Below, piece by piece: positions 46,344-57,589 of a stretch of DNA of 64,000 bases. The translations under genes and the position numbers were made by a program. The notes below the pieces were generated by a model. It searched no databases and had not been told where the DNA came from. It saw nothing but the letters and a program-made list of their open reading frames with translations. The stretch is taken from positions 496,001-560,000 of the forward strand of contig JAOTOL010001345.1 in assembly GCA_034440575.1 (NCBI GenBank). The letters run 5' to 3'. Each line of letters starts with the position of its first letter. The first letter of the stretch is position 1. Source of the DNA: Imbricaverruca yamaguchii. Its lineage: Eukaryota; Arthropoda; Thecostraca; Neoverrucidae.

Positions 46344-49166
46344 GAAGCGTGCAGGTGGATCCCGCGGTGGTCGGGGCGGCGGCACAGGATGTGCAGGTGG
46401 ATGCCGCGGACTTCGTGGCGCGCTTTGATGCGCGGGCTGCGGCCTGGACAGTGGCCTGGAAGTGGGCGACGGGCGTCGGATCGGCACGCCTGCGGAACCA
46501 GACCGCGCAGTACGCGGTGCCGGCGGCAGCGCGCGCGGCGTACGATGCCGAGCTCGACTTATGGGTTGCCGAGGGCTGGCTGCGGCCATACAACGAGGGG
46601 ACGGATGGGTCAGCGCGCGGACCGATCCCGTTGATGGCGGTCCAACAGTCGAACAAGGGCAAGGTGCGCCCCGTTCTGGACTACCGCGAGTTGAACAGTC
46701 ACGTCCTTGCGTACACCGCCGACGCGGACGTCTGTGTCGACCAGCTGCGACGCTGGCGACGACACGGCACCCGTGTAGCGGTCGTTTATCTGCCAGGGTG
46801 TACCTGCAGCTCCGGTGGACGGACGGCTGTGGCCGTATCAGACGGTCGAGGTTCGCGGACAGCGGTACTGTGTAACACGGATCGGCTTCGGGCTCAACAT
46901 CGCCTCTCTCGTGATGAAGGCCGTCGTGAAAGCTGTGCTCCTCCGCGACCGAGACGTGTCCCGCGGCGTGTTGCCCCACGTAGATGATCTGCTGGTGAAC
47001 GAGAGGGTCGTCAGTGCAGACTACGTAGTGGCGCATTTCGCGAGGTACGGCTTGGCGTGCAAGCCACCGGAGCGTGGGGCTGCCGGGATGCGCCTTCTCG
47101 GGCTCCGCGTGAGCCCGAATCAAGAGGGCGCGCTCAACTGGCGGCGCGACAATCCGGTTAGCGGCCCCGCCGGCGGTGCTCACTCGTCGGGCAGTGTTCG
47201 CCTGGTGCGGCCGACTGGTGTCGCATGTGCCCGTGGCCGGCTGGCTCAGGCCGGCGGCCGCGTGGCTCAAGCGACGCGCCAACGCCTTGTCGACTGGGTG
47301 GGACGACCCGATTGGTGACGAGGCGTTGCGCGGCCAGGTCGACCAGGTGGCGACTCGACTGAGCGAGGGTGACCCGGCCCACGGCCCCTGGCGTATGGAC
47401 GGAGACAAGTTGGTCGTCTGGACGGACGCCAGCTCGCTCGCGGCGGGCGTGGTGGTGGCCAACGTGGACGGCGGCGTCGTGGAAGACGCGATTTGGCTGA
47501 GACCGGAGTCGCAGGCCGTTATGTACATTAATATGGCGGAGCTCGACGCGGTGCTTAGCGGAATCAATCTTGCTGTGTCATGGGGGGTCAGTACCGTCGA
47601 TCTCCGCACTGACTCTGCCACCGTGCACAAATGGATTGATGACGCGCTGAGTGGCCGCTTGCGCTTGCGCACTGAGGCACACGGGGAGATGTTAATTCGC
47701 AGACGGATCGACGTCATCCGGCAGCTGGTAGCGGAGTTCCAGCTGTCCATTACGATCGGTCTTGTGCGGTCCGCTGACAACCCGGCGTACAACCCGAAAG
47801 AGTGGCTGCGCGAATTCGGCCTCGACCGACGACGATGGCGACGATGCGCCGGCCGTGGTGGCCGCCATTGACCCACGGCCCGACGCGAAGCCCGAGTGGA
47901 TCAGAGCGGTTCACGAGGGCTGCGGACATCAAGGGGTGCGGCGTACTCTGTGGCACACGTGGCGGCTGTACCGTGAAACGCGGGTGTCGCGGCCAGCGGT
48001 ACGAGCGGTGGTTCGGGCCTGCAACGTGTGCCAATCGATTGACCTGCCGCCGGTCCGATGGGACCATGGGCACCTGAGCGTGCCGGACTATTGGCGGCGC
48101 CTGGCCATCGACGTGGTACACTACCGGGACGTGGCGTACCTGTTGGTGATCGACTGCCGACCGTCACGTTTCGGGCTGTGACGCAAGTTGTGTAACGTGA
48201 CTGCGGGCGAGATCTCGGGGCATCTCCATACGATGGTTTCGGAGCGCGGCGCACCCGATGAAATATTGTTGGATAATGCTACCGCGTTTCATAGCCGGCG
48301 CATTATTCGCGGCGCAGTGGGGCTTGCAGCTGCGATTCCGGGCGATGTATGAGGCGCGCGGGAACGGCATCGTCGAGCGCCACCACCGGACGGTGAAGGT
48401 GATGATAGCTCGACAGGCCTGCTCCATCGCGAAGGTGGTGCATCGTTAGAACACGACACCACTGGACGGCGCGAACGCCGCCACCGCCCCCGCCGCTCGC
48501 CTGTACGCATATGCGGGTCGTGAGCTGCCGATTAACACCACCGTCCGGCCCGACGCGATGCGTACCAAGCTGGTCGACGCCCCGCTCCAGCGTGGAAATC
48601 TGGTGTGGCTGCGACGGCGCGGCGCGCCCACGCGTTGCACGGAGCGTTCGCGCGAGGGCATCGTGACGCGGCTGCTGCCGGCCCCCCTGATCGAGGTGGA
48701 TGGTCGCTCCTGGCACGTCCGCTGTGTGCGGCGGCGCGTGGACGACGGTGTTCGCGCCGCGGCTGAGGATGCCGGGGGCGACGACGACGATGAAGGCGAC
48801 AGTGACGACGACTACGGCACCATGGAGTGGGACATTCCCCTGCCCCGTCCGCCACCGCCCCGGCCGGCTGTCCGCGCAGTGATGTGGCCCGGCGGCCCAC
48901 AGGGGGTGGCGACTCCTGGCCCGTCGGGCGACGTCCCGCCTCCGCGAGCGGAGCGACCGGCCCCGGTGCGCCCGCCTGACGCCCCCACCGACGAACCGGA
49001 AGACGCCTCGCTGGACGACTTAGACCTAACGGTGACTGATCCGCGCGACGCGACGTATGCGCCGGACGAAACGCTGGACATATATTTGGACGGGTGGCGG
49101 GCTGCGCCCCGCCGGAGCGCACGACTGCGTGGTACCGATGGCGTGTCGAGTGATGTGGGCGAATGA
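46344..49166 (+). pseudogene. Pol relic: reverse transcriptase, RNase H, integrase
   Basis: The RT starts near 46610 (ARGPIPLMAVQ, KVRPVLDYRELN) and continues after a frameshift near 46800 with LWPYQTVEVRGQRYC, then RIGFGLNIAS and LPHVDDLLV, where HVDD is the catalytic box variant. The first catalytic Asp region (VAVVYLPG) is altered. RNase H lies in the frame 47176-47871: VVWTDASS (Asp), AELDAVLSGI (Glu) and DLRTDSATV (Asp). The integrase follows in another frame: an HHCC finger (HEGCGHQGVRR to ACNVCQ, about 47908-48035), LAIDVVHYRD (first Asp), then after further shifts LDNATAF (second Asp, about 48270) and GNGIVERHH (Glu, about 48365), and a C-terminal acidic tail ending in a stop at 49164-49166. 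At least four frameshifts or stops make it non-functional. Confidence 0.85.
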
Positions 49167-49180
49167 TGTTTGAGATCATG

Positions 49181-49190
49181 GGGGGGGGGG
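49181..49190 (+). promoter_or_regulatory. Polypurine tract of the LTR element
   Basis: A G10 run, preceded by GAGATCATG, ends exactly at the first base of the 3' LTR, the position where plus-strand synthesis is primed in LTR elements. Confidence 0.65.
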
Positions 49191-49488
49191 TGTAGTGATA
49201 TTGCATGTGAGGTGGCACTGGTACTAGCCCCAGGATGTATGTGAGGTGGCACTGGTACTAGGCAGATGAGTCATCCAGTGCGGCGAGTCGTGACCGAGAC
49301 GGGGCGACCGGATACGTGGCGTGGTGGGGCGTGTGCGGGATGGGCCAATCAGCGGTCGGGGTGTCTAGCGCGGGAGCGGTGTCGAGTTGAGGTGGGAGGG
49401 TGTGAGCTGGGCCGGCCCAGTCTGGTTATGGAGAAGCGCTGAGGAATACAAGGTCCTGGCGTCAAAGTTTTCTCTTCGTTAACTATAA

Positions 49489-49584
<96 letters not shown>

Positions 49585-49668
49585 GTAGAAGAGCTTCGAA
49601 GCCGATCATTATCTACCCATTGCTGATTGAACAAAATCGCGGAACGATATTGAACCCTTTCTTCTACA
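49191..49668 (+). repeat. 3' LTR with an internal (TA)n(TG)n expansion
   Basis: The proposed ends are TGTAGTGATA on the left and CCCTTTCTTCTACA on the right, giving a TGTAG/CTACA inverted repeat. The left 106 bp match the 5' LTR fragment and contain two copies of ATGTGAGGTGGCACTGGTAC in tandem. The microsatellite at 49488-49578 would be inside the LTR. The right end is inferred only from the inverted repeat and is the least certain edge. Confidence 0.6.
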
Positions 49669-49983
49669 GACTGTATCTGTCTTACGCTATATATATATAT
49701 GTAATACTATATGTACATATGTAATACGCTTTCCATTGTTTGTATCTCCATGCACGATATTCATAAGAAGACATCTTATTTAAGCATAAAACTATCTAGA
49801 TTTGTTTGTCTAACTATGATTCTTAATGGTGTGAGCTTTACCTCTAATTTCCTTTTTCCATTTTACTTTCCAATCATTCATTGTCCATTTTGTGTTCCAG
49901 TTCATTGTTCATGCACAATTATTATTCCACGTTTTCCATTTCCAGAACTAATCACCATTTCCAGTCGGCTCATTCCCTGATTA

Positions 49984-51305
49984 ATGAGTGGGCTTAAACT
50001 TGAAGGAGCTACATTGGAGTTGTTAGGGAATGATTTGAGTGATAAATACCCTCCTCATGAACATATACTGTCACAGTGTAAATATTATTCATTACCTCAA
50101 CCATTTAACTTGAATGTTGGGTTCTCAGTACTTCATATCAATGCAAGGTCCCTCAAGAATAAATTTGATGATGTTATCAGTCTTCTAACAAATTTTGAAG
50201 TTGATTGGTCAGTTATTTGTGTGTCAGAGACATGGTTGAAGAAAGATTTAGAGCAATACTTTAGTCTAAAAAATTATAATCTTTTTGCATCTAGTAGAAA
50301 AGAAGGTGAAGGTGTAGGTACAGCAATATATGTAAGTAATATATATGAGGCTAGGGAAAGAAAAGACCTGGAGAGTGATCATTTTGACACAAGTTTTCTG
50401 GAAATCAAAATGAAGTTGGGTGTACCAGCAAAGAGATTCCTAGTGGGGAAACATATAGACCTCCAAATCTGAGCCATACTTTATTTATGGACTACTTGGA
50501 AAAAATACTTGATTCATTGGAAAACACTAAGTGTACATGTGTTATAGCAGGGGACTTCAATTACAATCTTTTGAAATATCACTCTGATAAACCCACACTT
50601 AGTTTTATGAATATGTTAAATTCCTATGGATATTTCCCAACCATCTCGAAAGCGACCCGGATTTCTAATAATTCTGATGCCCTTTTGGATAATATATTTA
50701 TTGATGATGTTAATGTTGTGAACAATTCAGGAATTCTACTTCATGATTTATCGGATCATTTTCCAGTTTTTCTTAATCTGTCATTAATTCAAAGCACAAC
50801 TATAACAAGACATTCAGTGACAGTCTTTGATAAGAATAAAATCAGTGAATTAAATGATCACCTCATTAGTACCTTGGAAGCCTTTCAAGATGAGACTGAT
50901 GCTAATCAAGCATGCAACAAACTTATTAAGGCTTATGAAACAGGTATAAAAAAATTATCTAAAACTTTTACACCCAGTAGAAGAAAGAATCCAATTAAAC
51001 CATGGGTAACCCCTGCACTTCTGTGTTCAATAAATACAAAAAATAAACTATATGCAAAATATATTAGGAATAAAATTTTACTGAATGAAAATAAATACAA
51101 AATGTATAGGAACATGCTTTGCAATGTGCTTACGGATGCGAAACGATTATATTACAAGAGGGCATTTCAGGATAGCAAAGGTGTTGGCAAAAAAATATGG
51201 AAGTATTTGAACGAAATTATCAACAAGAATGACAGTTCCTCCAATGTGTTTTGCTGATAACTCTGGGGCTACCTGTGTAAAGGAAGAAATACCTGATAAA
51301 TTTAA
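49984..51305 (+). pseudogene. LINE endonuclease and linker (5' part of ORF2)
   Basis: The frame from ATG 49984 shows the AP-endonuclease start VLHINARSLKNKFDDV (N-A-R-S motif), VICVSETWL (catalytic Glu) and FASSRKEGEGVGTAIYV. A one-base frameshift near 50447 moves the frame; TYRPPN, VIAGDFNYNLL (GDFN), DNIFID and LHDLSDHFPVFL (S-D-H catalytic box) follow. The linker (KPWVTPALLCSI, IWKYLNEIINK) runs to a second frameshift near 51245, and the sequence CVKEEIPDKF reaches the insertion point. All key endonuclease residues are present; the frameshifts alone disable it. Confidence 0.88.
51297..51305. repeat. Target-site duplication, left copy
   Basis: TAAATTTAA, identical to 58271-58279 on the other side of the element. 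Nine bp is the usual target length for Mutator-like elements. Confidence 0.95.
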
Positions 51306-51342
51306 GGACGCGTGTATATCGACTCATGAGTCGATTTACACA
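51306..51342. repeat. Left terminal inverted repeat of the MULE (37 bp)
   Basis: It matches the reverse complement of 58234-58270 at 35 of 37 positions (differences at positions 4 and 16). Within it ATCGACTCATGAGTCGAT is a perfect 18-bp palindrome, so the tip itself can fold. Confidence 0.95.
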
Positions 51343-51805
51343 TGCCTGCTTCTCTGTGTAAAGCCACTCATGAGTCGATTTACACAGGGACTGCCTCCTG
51401 TGTATATCCACTCAGATCTGTCGTGATTTACACAGAAGCGCCGTCTGGTGTAAAACCACTCATGAGTCGATTTAAGCAGATACCGCTGCCTGTGTATATC
51501 GACTCAGATCTGTCGTGATTTACACAGATACGCAGTTCTGTGTAAATGACGATCCATCGTGATTTACATATAACTTCGCCGGTCTGGTGTAGGACCACTA
51601 ATCAGTCGATTTAAGCAGGGATCGCTGTCTGTGTATATCAACTAAGATCTATCGTGATTTACACATATATACTACACTGGATGCAATGGTGATGCATCGT
51701 GATTTACATTTAGGTGCCATTTGGTGTAAAACCCACTCGCAGTCGATTTAAGCTGGTAGCGCTGCTTGTGTTAATCAACTCAGATTATCGCGATTAGCAC
51801 TGGCG
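51306..51805. repeat. Left subterminal array of nested palindromes
   Basis: About seven imperfect hairpins of the form TGTGTATATC-ACTCA-GATC-TG-TCGTGATTTACACA follow one another at roughly 60-80 bp intervals. Two variants are seen: ACTCATGAGTCGATTTACAC (palindromic) and ACTCAGATCTGTCGTGATTT. Copies degrade with distance from the tip. The words TCGTGATTTACA and TGTGTA recur in both arms. Confidence 0.88.
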
Positions 51806-51809
51806 GGCG

Positions 51810-53815
51810 TCTGACTTTGCCGACTTTTTGGGGAGTTGTTGAGTACCCTGAAAGCCCCCCCCCCCCCAAAAAAAAATCGTTTAGCATGGGATCACATGCA
51901 ATGGATCCAGAGTATGGTTCAACAGCTGGGCGCGGGTGAATTAAAACGTTTCTCCCATTTCGAAATAAAAGCCATGAGATCATAACACCTAAAGTCGTTC
52001 AGTCTCTGACATCAGATCCTCCCCATGAGCGTACCCTGTCTGTCAGAAATTACATTTTAGTGCGCAATTTGGACAAAAATTCACTTCTTAAGGGGAGGGG
52101 GCAGGACCTAGTTAACCCTTCTTTGGATCCACCAGTGAATGGGTCCCCACAGTCCTCCAAATTACCTTCATATATACCACTCCAACCGAACATTTTGCTA
52201 AGAGTGCGCGGTTTTTGGAATGCGTCCCCATGAGCATCGCCACGCCAGGTTCGCCCGGGCAGCATGTGTGAGCAATGAATGCATGCTGGTCGAGGATGTC
52301 GACTCAGAACGGGACCGGCGAAGTAATCAAAACCTAGGACTGAACTGATGTGGTATGGTGCGTTGGTGTTAAGCAGACGCACGGTGAATCCGGTGATGTC
52401 AGATACCGACCATACCATTAGAGCAATAGGATGGGTATGGTAATGTTATTTGCATAAAGCTGGGCAATACCAACCACGGGCTTCGATTTCTGAACGCTAT
52501 TGGGAGGAGGGTACAATGCATGAAAGTAATGGACTGGCCAATTGATTGGGGAAGGGGGGGGGGTGGCAAACTACATATGGCCCCATGTTAAAGGTGTTTG
52601 CATTACTGGGGGGAGCAACATGGGTGACCTTCCCCTCAGAAGTACATATAACAGCATGGTATCAGGGAAATTAGATTGACAGTACAGGGGAGCATAGCAG
52701 AACTGAGTGGAGCCGGGAAATTTCACCGACGATAGCTGTGTCAGGATGGATACGTCTCGCTAGGGATGGTGTGGAGATGAAGTGAGGGACCTACCTTACC
52801 TCGCCTACGGGTAGAACCTGCGACGTTGTAATCAGGGAATCGCCTCTTGGTAGACTGGTGGTGGTTCCTATCGCGCTATCGGGCCCTATTTATTGAAAAC
52901 TCCCATTGCTCTGAACCGTCACCATCACCGAACAACTGAAACCGCCGAGTTCTGCAAATTACAACCTGCCGTGTAGCATCTAGGCCTACCCAGTCTAGAT
53001 GCTAGAGTATTTTCTTGGCCGCAATCAGACCTGTGAGACGCTGGAGACCTTTGTGGCCAGTCATGAACCCTCGGATTTAGGGCATCCCAACGGGTGGCAT
53101 AAGCTCTGCTGTTGTTGCAATGGCAGACAGTCATCACACTAGTGGAATGCCTGTCACTCTCCCAGTAGCATGCCTGTGGGGCCTCTTTCCACGTTGCTGA
53201 GGCTTAGTTTTGGCACTCCCCAATAAACCGCAGACTCCGCAGCCCATAGAAAGGCCTTCTGCCATCTTCTCGTCCCCTCCCGACCTACTTCCTGGAACTT
53301 CGCAATTGTGGTATTTATTTGGTATGCTATAGCCCTCAGCCAATGCAAGAGCTCCAGATCAGAGAAGCTGTGGAGAGTTTCTTGGGCCACCAGTGTTGCC
53401 ACCCGTTGCATCTCGATCGCGGGCCTACGGGGCGTGCAGCTAAGGCACAGGGACTGCAATCAGCCCCCTGGCGTCTCATCGTTGTTAATCGATAACCCAG
53501 GTGGGCTGATGGAACGGCAACTCCAATTCCATGCGATTTACGATTTCCATGTGTAGCTACACGTGAACCCCAAGGGCACACTTTAGTGGGGATACTCCAC
53601 TAGGAGGGTAAACTTCGACGTCCGCATTTTCAAGCTCCTGGGCTCGCCACTGAATCAAGTCTTCAATGATTCACTACATGAAATATTCGCCATATTAATC
53701 ACGTGATGCTGCATACAGCCATTTGTATTTGTTTCTATGTAGTATGGCTAAGCATACCACTATTAAACACAGGAAAACACACTATGTAAGCACATCGTAA
53801 ACTATATCATAGTTT
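51810..53815. other. Non-coding interior of the MULE
   Basis: This holds a C13A9 run at 51858-51880 and a G-rich segment at 52480-52640 that loosely resembles 24240-24350, so it may be a dispersed repeat. A perfect 10-bp inverted repeat with 11-nt loop lies at 52974-53004. A 101-codon minus-strand frame (53459-53154, with WQKAFLWAAESAVYWGVPKL) has protein-like composition but no recognised family. It may be captured host or element sequence. Confidence 0.4.
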
Positions 53816-53819
53816 ACGT

Positions 53820-54180
53820 ATGATATACCATTCATCGTAAGTACATCGCCACTCATGTGAACTATATGATACATATGCATGTCATTGGAAATATACTAGT
53901 GTAAGTACATGGTAAACACCATAGTAATGCCCCCCAAAAAAAAAAAAAATGGATGGCAGCTATCTGGGCGCACACGCCAGCGGACTGCAGGGTCACACAG
54001 GACCCAAAGCCACTCATGTAATATATATCATGCATATCCATGCAATTGGAAACATACTACAATCTAAGTACATGGCAAATACCATGGTAATTCCCCCACA
54101 AACAAGAATGGATGACAGCTACCTGGGCACCCAAGGCCACTCATGTAATCTATATCATACATATCCATGTCATTGAAAGC
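53820..54180. repeat. Tandem repeat in the MULE, three units of about 120-150 bp
   Basis: GCCACTCATGTRAWCTATAT, CATATCCATGYMATTGGAAA, AAGTACATGGYAAAYACCAT and AATGGATGGCAGCTATCTGG recur in the same order about three times, with a 40-bp deletion in the last unit. Confidence 0.8.
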
Positions 54181-54501
54181 AGGGCTGCAGTTTCTTCTTC
54201 ATGTCTCTGGACAGGCATGAGTCTTTAGTAATTGCAAATATCACACCAGGCATTAACAGGATGAGTGGAGAGAAACTTACTATGCTGATAGATATTAATT
54301 ATTTGGGCTTAAGGGCGCGCCGACTACGAGGTCATTTAGCGCCAGTTGATATTTAGATAATAACTGTTATAAACTGTAGTCCTGCTTCATGGATTAATAA
54401 GGCCTTTATGGACTAGACAGCGCGTTTCGTGACCAACTTGTCAGGCCATTCTTTCCATGAATGAATACTATGTATAAACTAAGGCACAATGCATGTCTGG
54501 A

Positions 54502-54780
54502 CTAGTAGGTTTGGCGTGCACACATCACAACAATGCAGCCATCATAAGCTCGAAATAGACACTGCACAGCCGAGAGCACCGGCAGAAGCTGAGTCTGGGA
54601 CCGCTGATGCACCCGGTCTGTGTCATTGCACCCTCCAATGGGCACAGGTGTAATATGGCAAAACGCGGTGTTGGGCAGCAACGGTGAAACTACCGGTCTT
54701 CCGGATTCTTCGTATGGTGACACGAAATATCTAGCGAAGTTCCCCGAAGACGTTTGGATCATCTTCCGTGGCTGGTAGAC
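54502..54780 (-). CDS. Unassigned open frame in the MULE (possible exon)
   Basis: On the minus strand a TGTTTTGCAG acceptor (54783-54781) is followed by 93 open codons starting VYQPRKMIQTSSGNFARYFV and ending with a stop near 54502. It contains PVVSPLLPNTAFCHITPVPI. It lies 250 bp downstream of the transposase stop and may be an alternative 3' exon or a second gene of the element. No family was recognised. Confidence 0.3.
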   Translation of the reverse strand, partial: VYQPRKMIQTSSGNFARYFVSPYEESGRPVVSPLLPNTAFCHITPVPIGGCNDTDRVHQRSQTQLLPVLSAVQCLFRAYDGCIVVMCARQTY

Positions 54781-55032
54781 CTGCAAAACATGAACAAATA
54801 GGCATTGCCAAACCAGCCCGAAATGCAACAATTTATGTAGTTGCATATTCATGAATCCCACAATGAACCACAATCGATTACTTTTAGCATAACAATAGTA
54901 TGCATACCAGTATTATGCATGAGCAATTGACCACTGGCAGAAGAGGTCGCACAGCCACTACTTGCAGTTCTTTTTCTTTGTAGTCTTTGAACATGTTCGG
55001 TCATAGGCATAGAACGGGTAAAGGTGAACAAG

Positions 55033-57382
55033 ACTTTAAGGAAGCTCATCATCTGAAAGAAATGATGTGAGGTCGAAGTAAGGACCACCTACAGCACTGG
55101 ACATTCCATCATCTCCAAATGGCCTGCTGCCTGCATATTGGGGATCTGCATCAGGGACATCAGCCAATGTGGCATCCAATTCCTCAGCAATGACAAAGGA
55201 CCTGCCTCCCTGAAAACAATCCAGGACCAGCGTCAGCTTCTTTGCCAGATCTTCGTGTTCCCGACCGGATAGCTCAGCTCCTACAGATGCTATTTGTGCA
55301 GTTATAGTTTGGAGCTTTCGGAACCATTGTCGCTCAGTTCTCGGAGTGGGAGCCTGTGGAAGGAGACGTGACGACACACCTGCAGTTGAGGCAGTGCATG
55401 GTACAACCTGGGCATGCAAATGGTCAGCTGCATAAGACAGGAGCCACTTGTTGCCAATGAGGTCCTGTGAAAACATCGACATTCTTTGTTGTCGAACTGC
55501 GAATATGTGCCGACAAGGCATGGAGTACTGTCGATAAAACACGCACCTACATCCCGTTGAACTGACATCCACGTGACAAAACCGTCGCATGCAATCTAGC
55601 GTCCATCTGTGGCGACACTCAAGGAAGCCCAACCAGCAAGTTCCGACTCCCCCCTGATCAGCGAAAGAGCAAACGGCGTGACATGACGCTCGTAGTCTCC
55701 AAGTTCGCCGTGGCGAGATGTCGTCGGGCGCTTGCTGATTTCCGAGTGCATTTCAGCATTCCTGTCGACACGGATAGTGCTTAGTACAAGATACCCAGAC
55801 ACAAACTTTGGCAGGGTGTCCTGGGCCTTGCACAGACTTTAGCTTGCCATGGAGTGACTCAAGATGGTTGTTGGTGAAGACACCAGACATGTCCCCCCTA
55901 GAGAGCCCTCGCACCCACTGATCCCTGATTTCGTCCCAGTTGTCCCTAAGGTAACATTCTGTGGAAGCATGTCTAATATCCTGACGAACATGTTGATACT
56001 CTGCCTCTGATCTGGCATACACAAGCTGGTGTAGAGTCCGTAGAAATCGATCCCTCTCGGTCTTGGTCATTGAGACTGAGCTCTCGCCGAAATGTCTGCA
56101 GCACATGGAATGTGCACAGGAACAGGTTGCAGTCTGGGAACACTTCCGCAATCGCTGATCTTTCTGCGCGGTCTTTGTCAGTGAGCCACACCTGAAAATG
56201 GGATGAGTTTTAACTACATTCCAGTACTAAAAATTGTACATAATACATAAACCAGAACCAGTAAGTTGAATTTATTCAAAATGTTGGGATGCAGTGGGAG
56301 CTTGTAGAACGATTCCTTCTGTACACTCTATGAGTGCAATGCTACATTCGTTTTCTCTATACCTCTCAACATTTTGTGATGTAGCTGCACTCCCAACATA
56401 TAGAGTGAGAGGGAGATACCAACATTTACCAATTACCAGGAGATAATGGGGACAGATCAAAAGATAGTCGCAACAGAGGTATGACAAGCCAACAGAGCCA
56501 ATATGTCCAAGCCAACAGAGGTATGGCTTGGACCATGAGCAGAGGAATAAGGTGGATGGGTGCACTTTCTTGACTGCTTCACTTGGGGAGGGAAAAACAT
56601 GGGACAGTGAAAGAGGATACACAGGTAAAGGTGAGATACACAAGGACAGAACCTTCATATTCAAACCATGTTTATTTTTTGTTTGCCTTAATGATGCTTG
56701 TGATATTGGCATGCACCGATAGCTTGGTTCCAGGTAAAGAACACTGAGAGGTTGGACTTGAACCAACCACTACCTTTTAACCTGTGCCCACAGCCTTTTA
56801 GTTGGAAGATGGGCATGATACCACCAACTTCTCACCTCCATACCAACATGTTTGTTTTTCCATTACTGAGCACACACTGGTAATACAAACCTTGGTGTAG
56901 CTAGCTGTTGTTTCATTTTGTGCCCTGAAGACCTGAAGCATGGCTCCAACCATTCTGGCAGTTTCACAAGTGACCAGGAAGACTGCCAATGGCACACCTC
57001 GTCCAAACGAGTCCACTGCCAAGATGGTGAAGACTGGGGTTCTGATGTCCACCAGCTTGTAGGTGGAGTCCATCAGGAGCAGTTCAGGAAACTTCTTGTA
57101 TGCTGATTGCATCTCTGCATCCTGAAAGAAAAGACCACAGATGGCACCCTGGTCCTCGACAACTGCTGCATGAAATCCCTGCTCAGTGAGCACACCAACT
57201 GCACTCTGCAAGTCTGACCTCTCATCCCTAGGGGCACTCAGAACATTGTTTAGGTCATGCTGTGTTACTGCTTTGCCATATGTGATCTCCAAATGCTGCC
57301 AAATGCATTTTTTGTCAGCACCAACACCATGGTATTGCTGTGCTTTGGCCTTAGCGTCCTCTGTGAGACTACAGTTTTCAGG
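55033..57382 (-). pseudogene. MULE transposase with SWIM zinc finger, two exons seen, three frameshifts
   Basis: Exon A (57382-56891, 164 codons, phase 0) follows a CTTTCTGTTGCAG acceptor, so at least one upstream exon exists but was not found. It contains ELLLMDSTYKLVD (first catalytic Asp) and PLAVFLV, the core of the MULE RNase H-like fold. An intron of 699 bp (donor GTTTGTATTA, acceptor CCCATTTTCAG) joins it in phase 0 to exon B (from 56191), which opens VWLTDKDRAE (second Asp), FPDCNLFLCTFHVLQ (C-x-x-H motif) and, after a frameshift near 56085, GVFTNNHLESLHGKLK (candidate catalytic Glu). Further single-base shifts lie near 55815 and 55630. The C-terminus has CRCVFYRQYSMPCRH, a C-x-C-x(n)-C-x-H SWIM finger, a likely DNA or protein contact module common in MULE and ZSWIM proteins, and ends at TAA 55035-55033. 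Frameshifts could be real or sequencing errors. Confidence 0.87.
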
Positions 57383-57589
57383 CTGCAACAGAAAGGGGAC
57401 AGGGGAGACCAGAGCAGGTCAGCACTTCTTAACAGGTTCATGTGATCTGTGGGTTCTCAGTGTGTATCCCAATGGTGTCATACTGATCAGCACAGCATTC
57501 TGACTACAGCTTATGAAGCCTTCATGCTTCAAGAAGGAAACAATGAATTTCAGTCATGGAACTCCTTAAAGAAACACATACTGGCAGCC

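Larger units (their letters stand above)
46237..49668 (+). mobile_element. LTR retrotransposon (Ty3-like), internally deleted
   Basis: A 107-bp 5' LTR fragment (46237-46343) is followed directly by pol (46344-49166), a G-rich polypurine tract (49181-49190) and a 3' LTR (49191-49668). The rest of the 5' LTR, the primer-binding site, gag and protease are gone. Pol order RT, RNase H, integrase places it in the Ty3/gypsy-type group. No target duplication was visible next to TA-rich flanks. The GC content (above 60 percent in pol) differs sharply from the AT-rich LINE that follows. Confidence 0.8.

Noticed and set aside
46317..47876. 519-codon minus-strand frame opposite the LTR element pol
   Set aside because: A shadow of GC-rich coding DNA: the plus strand carries recognisable RT, RNase H and integrase motifs, the minus translation none.
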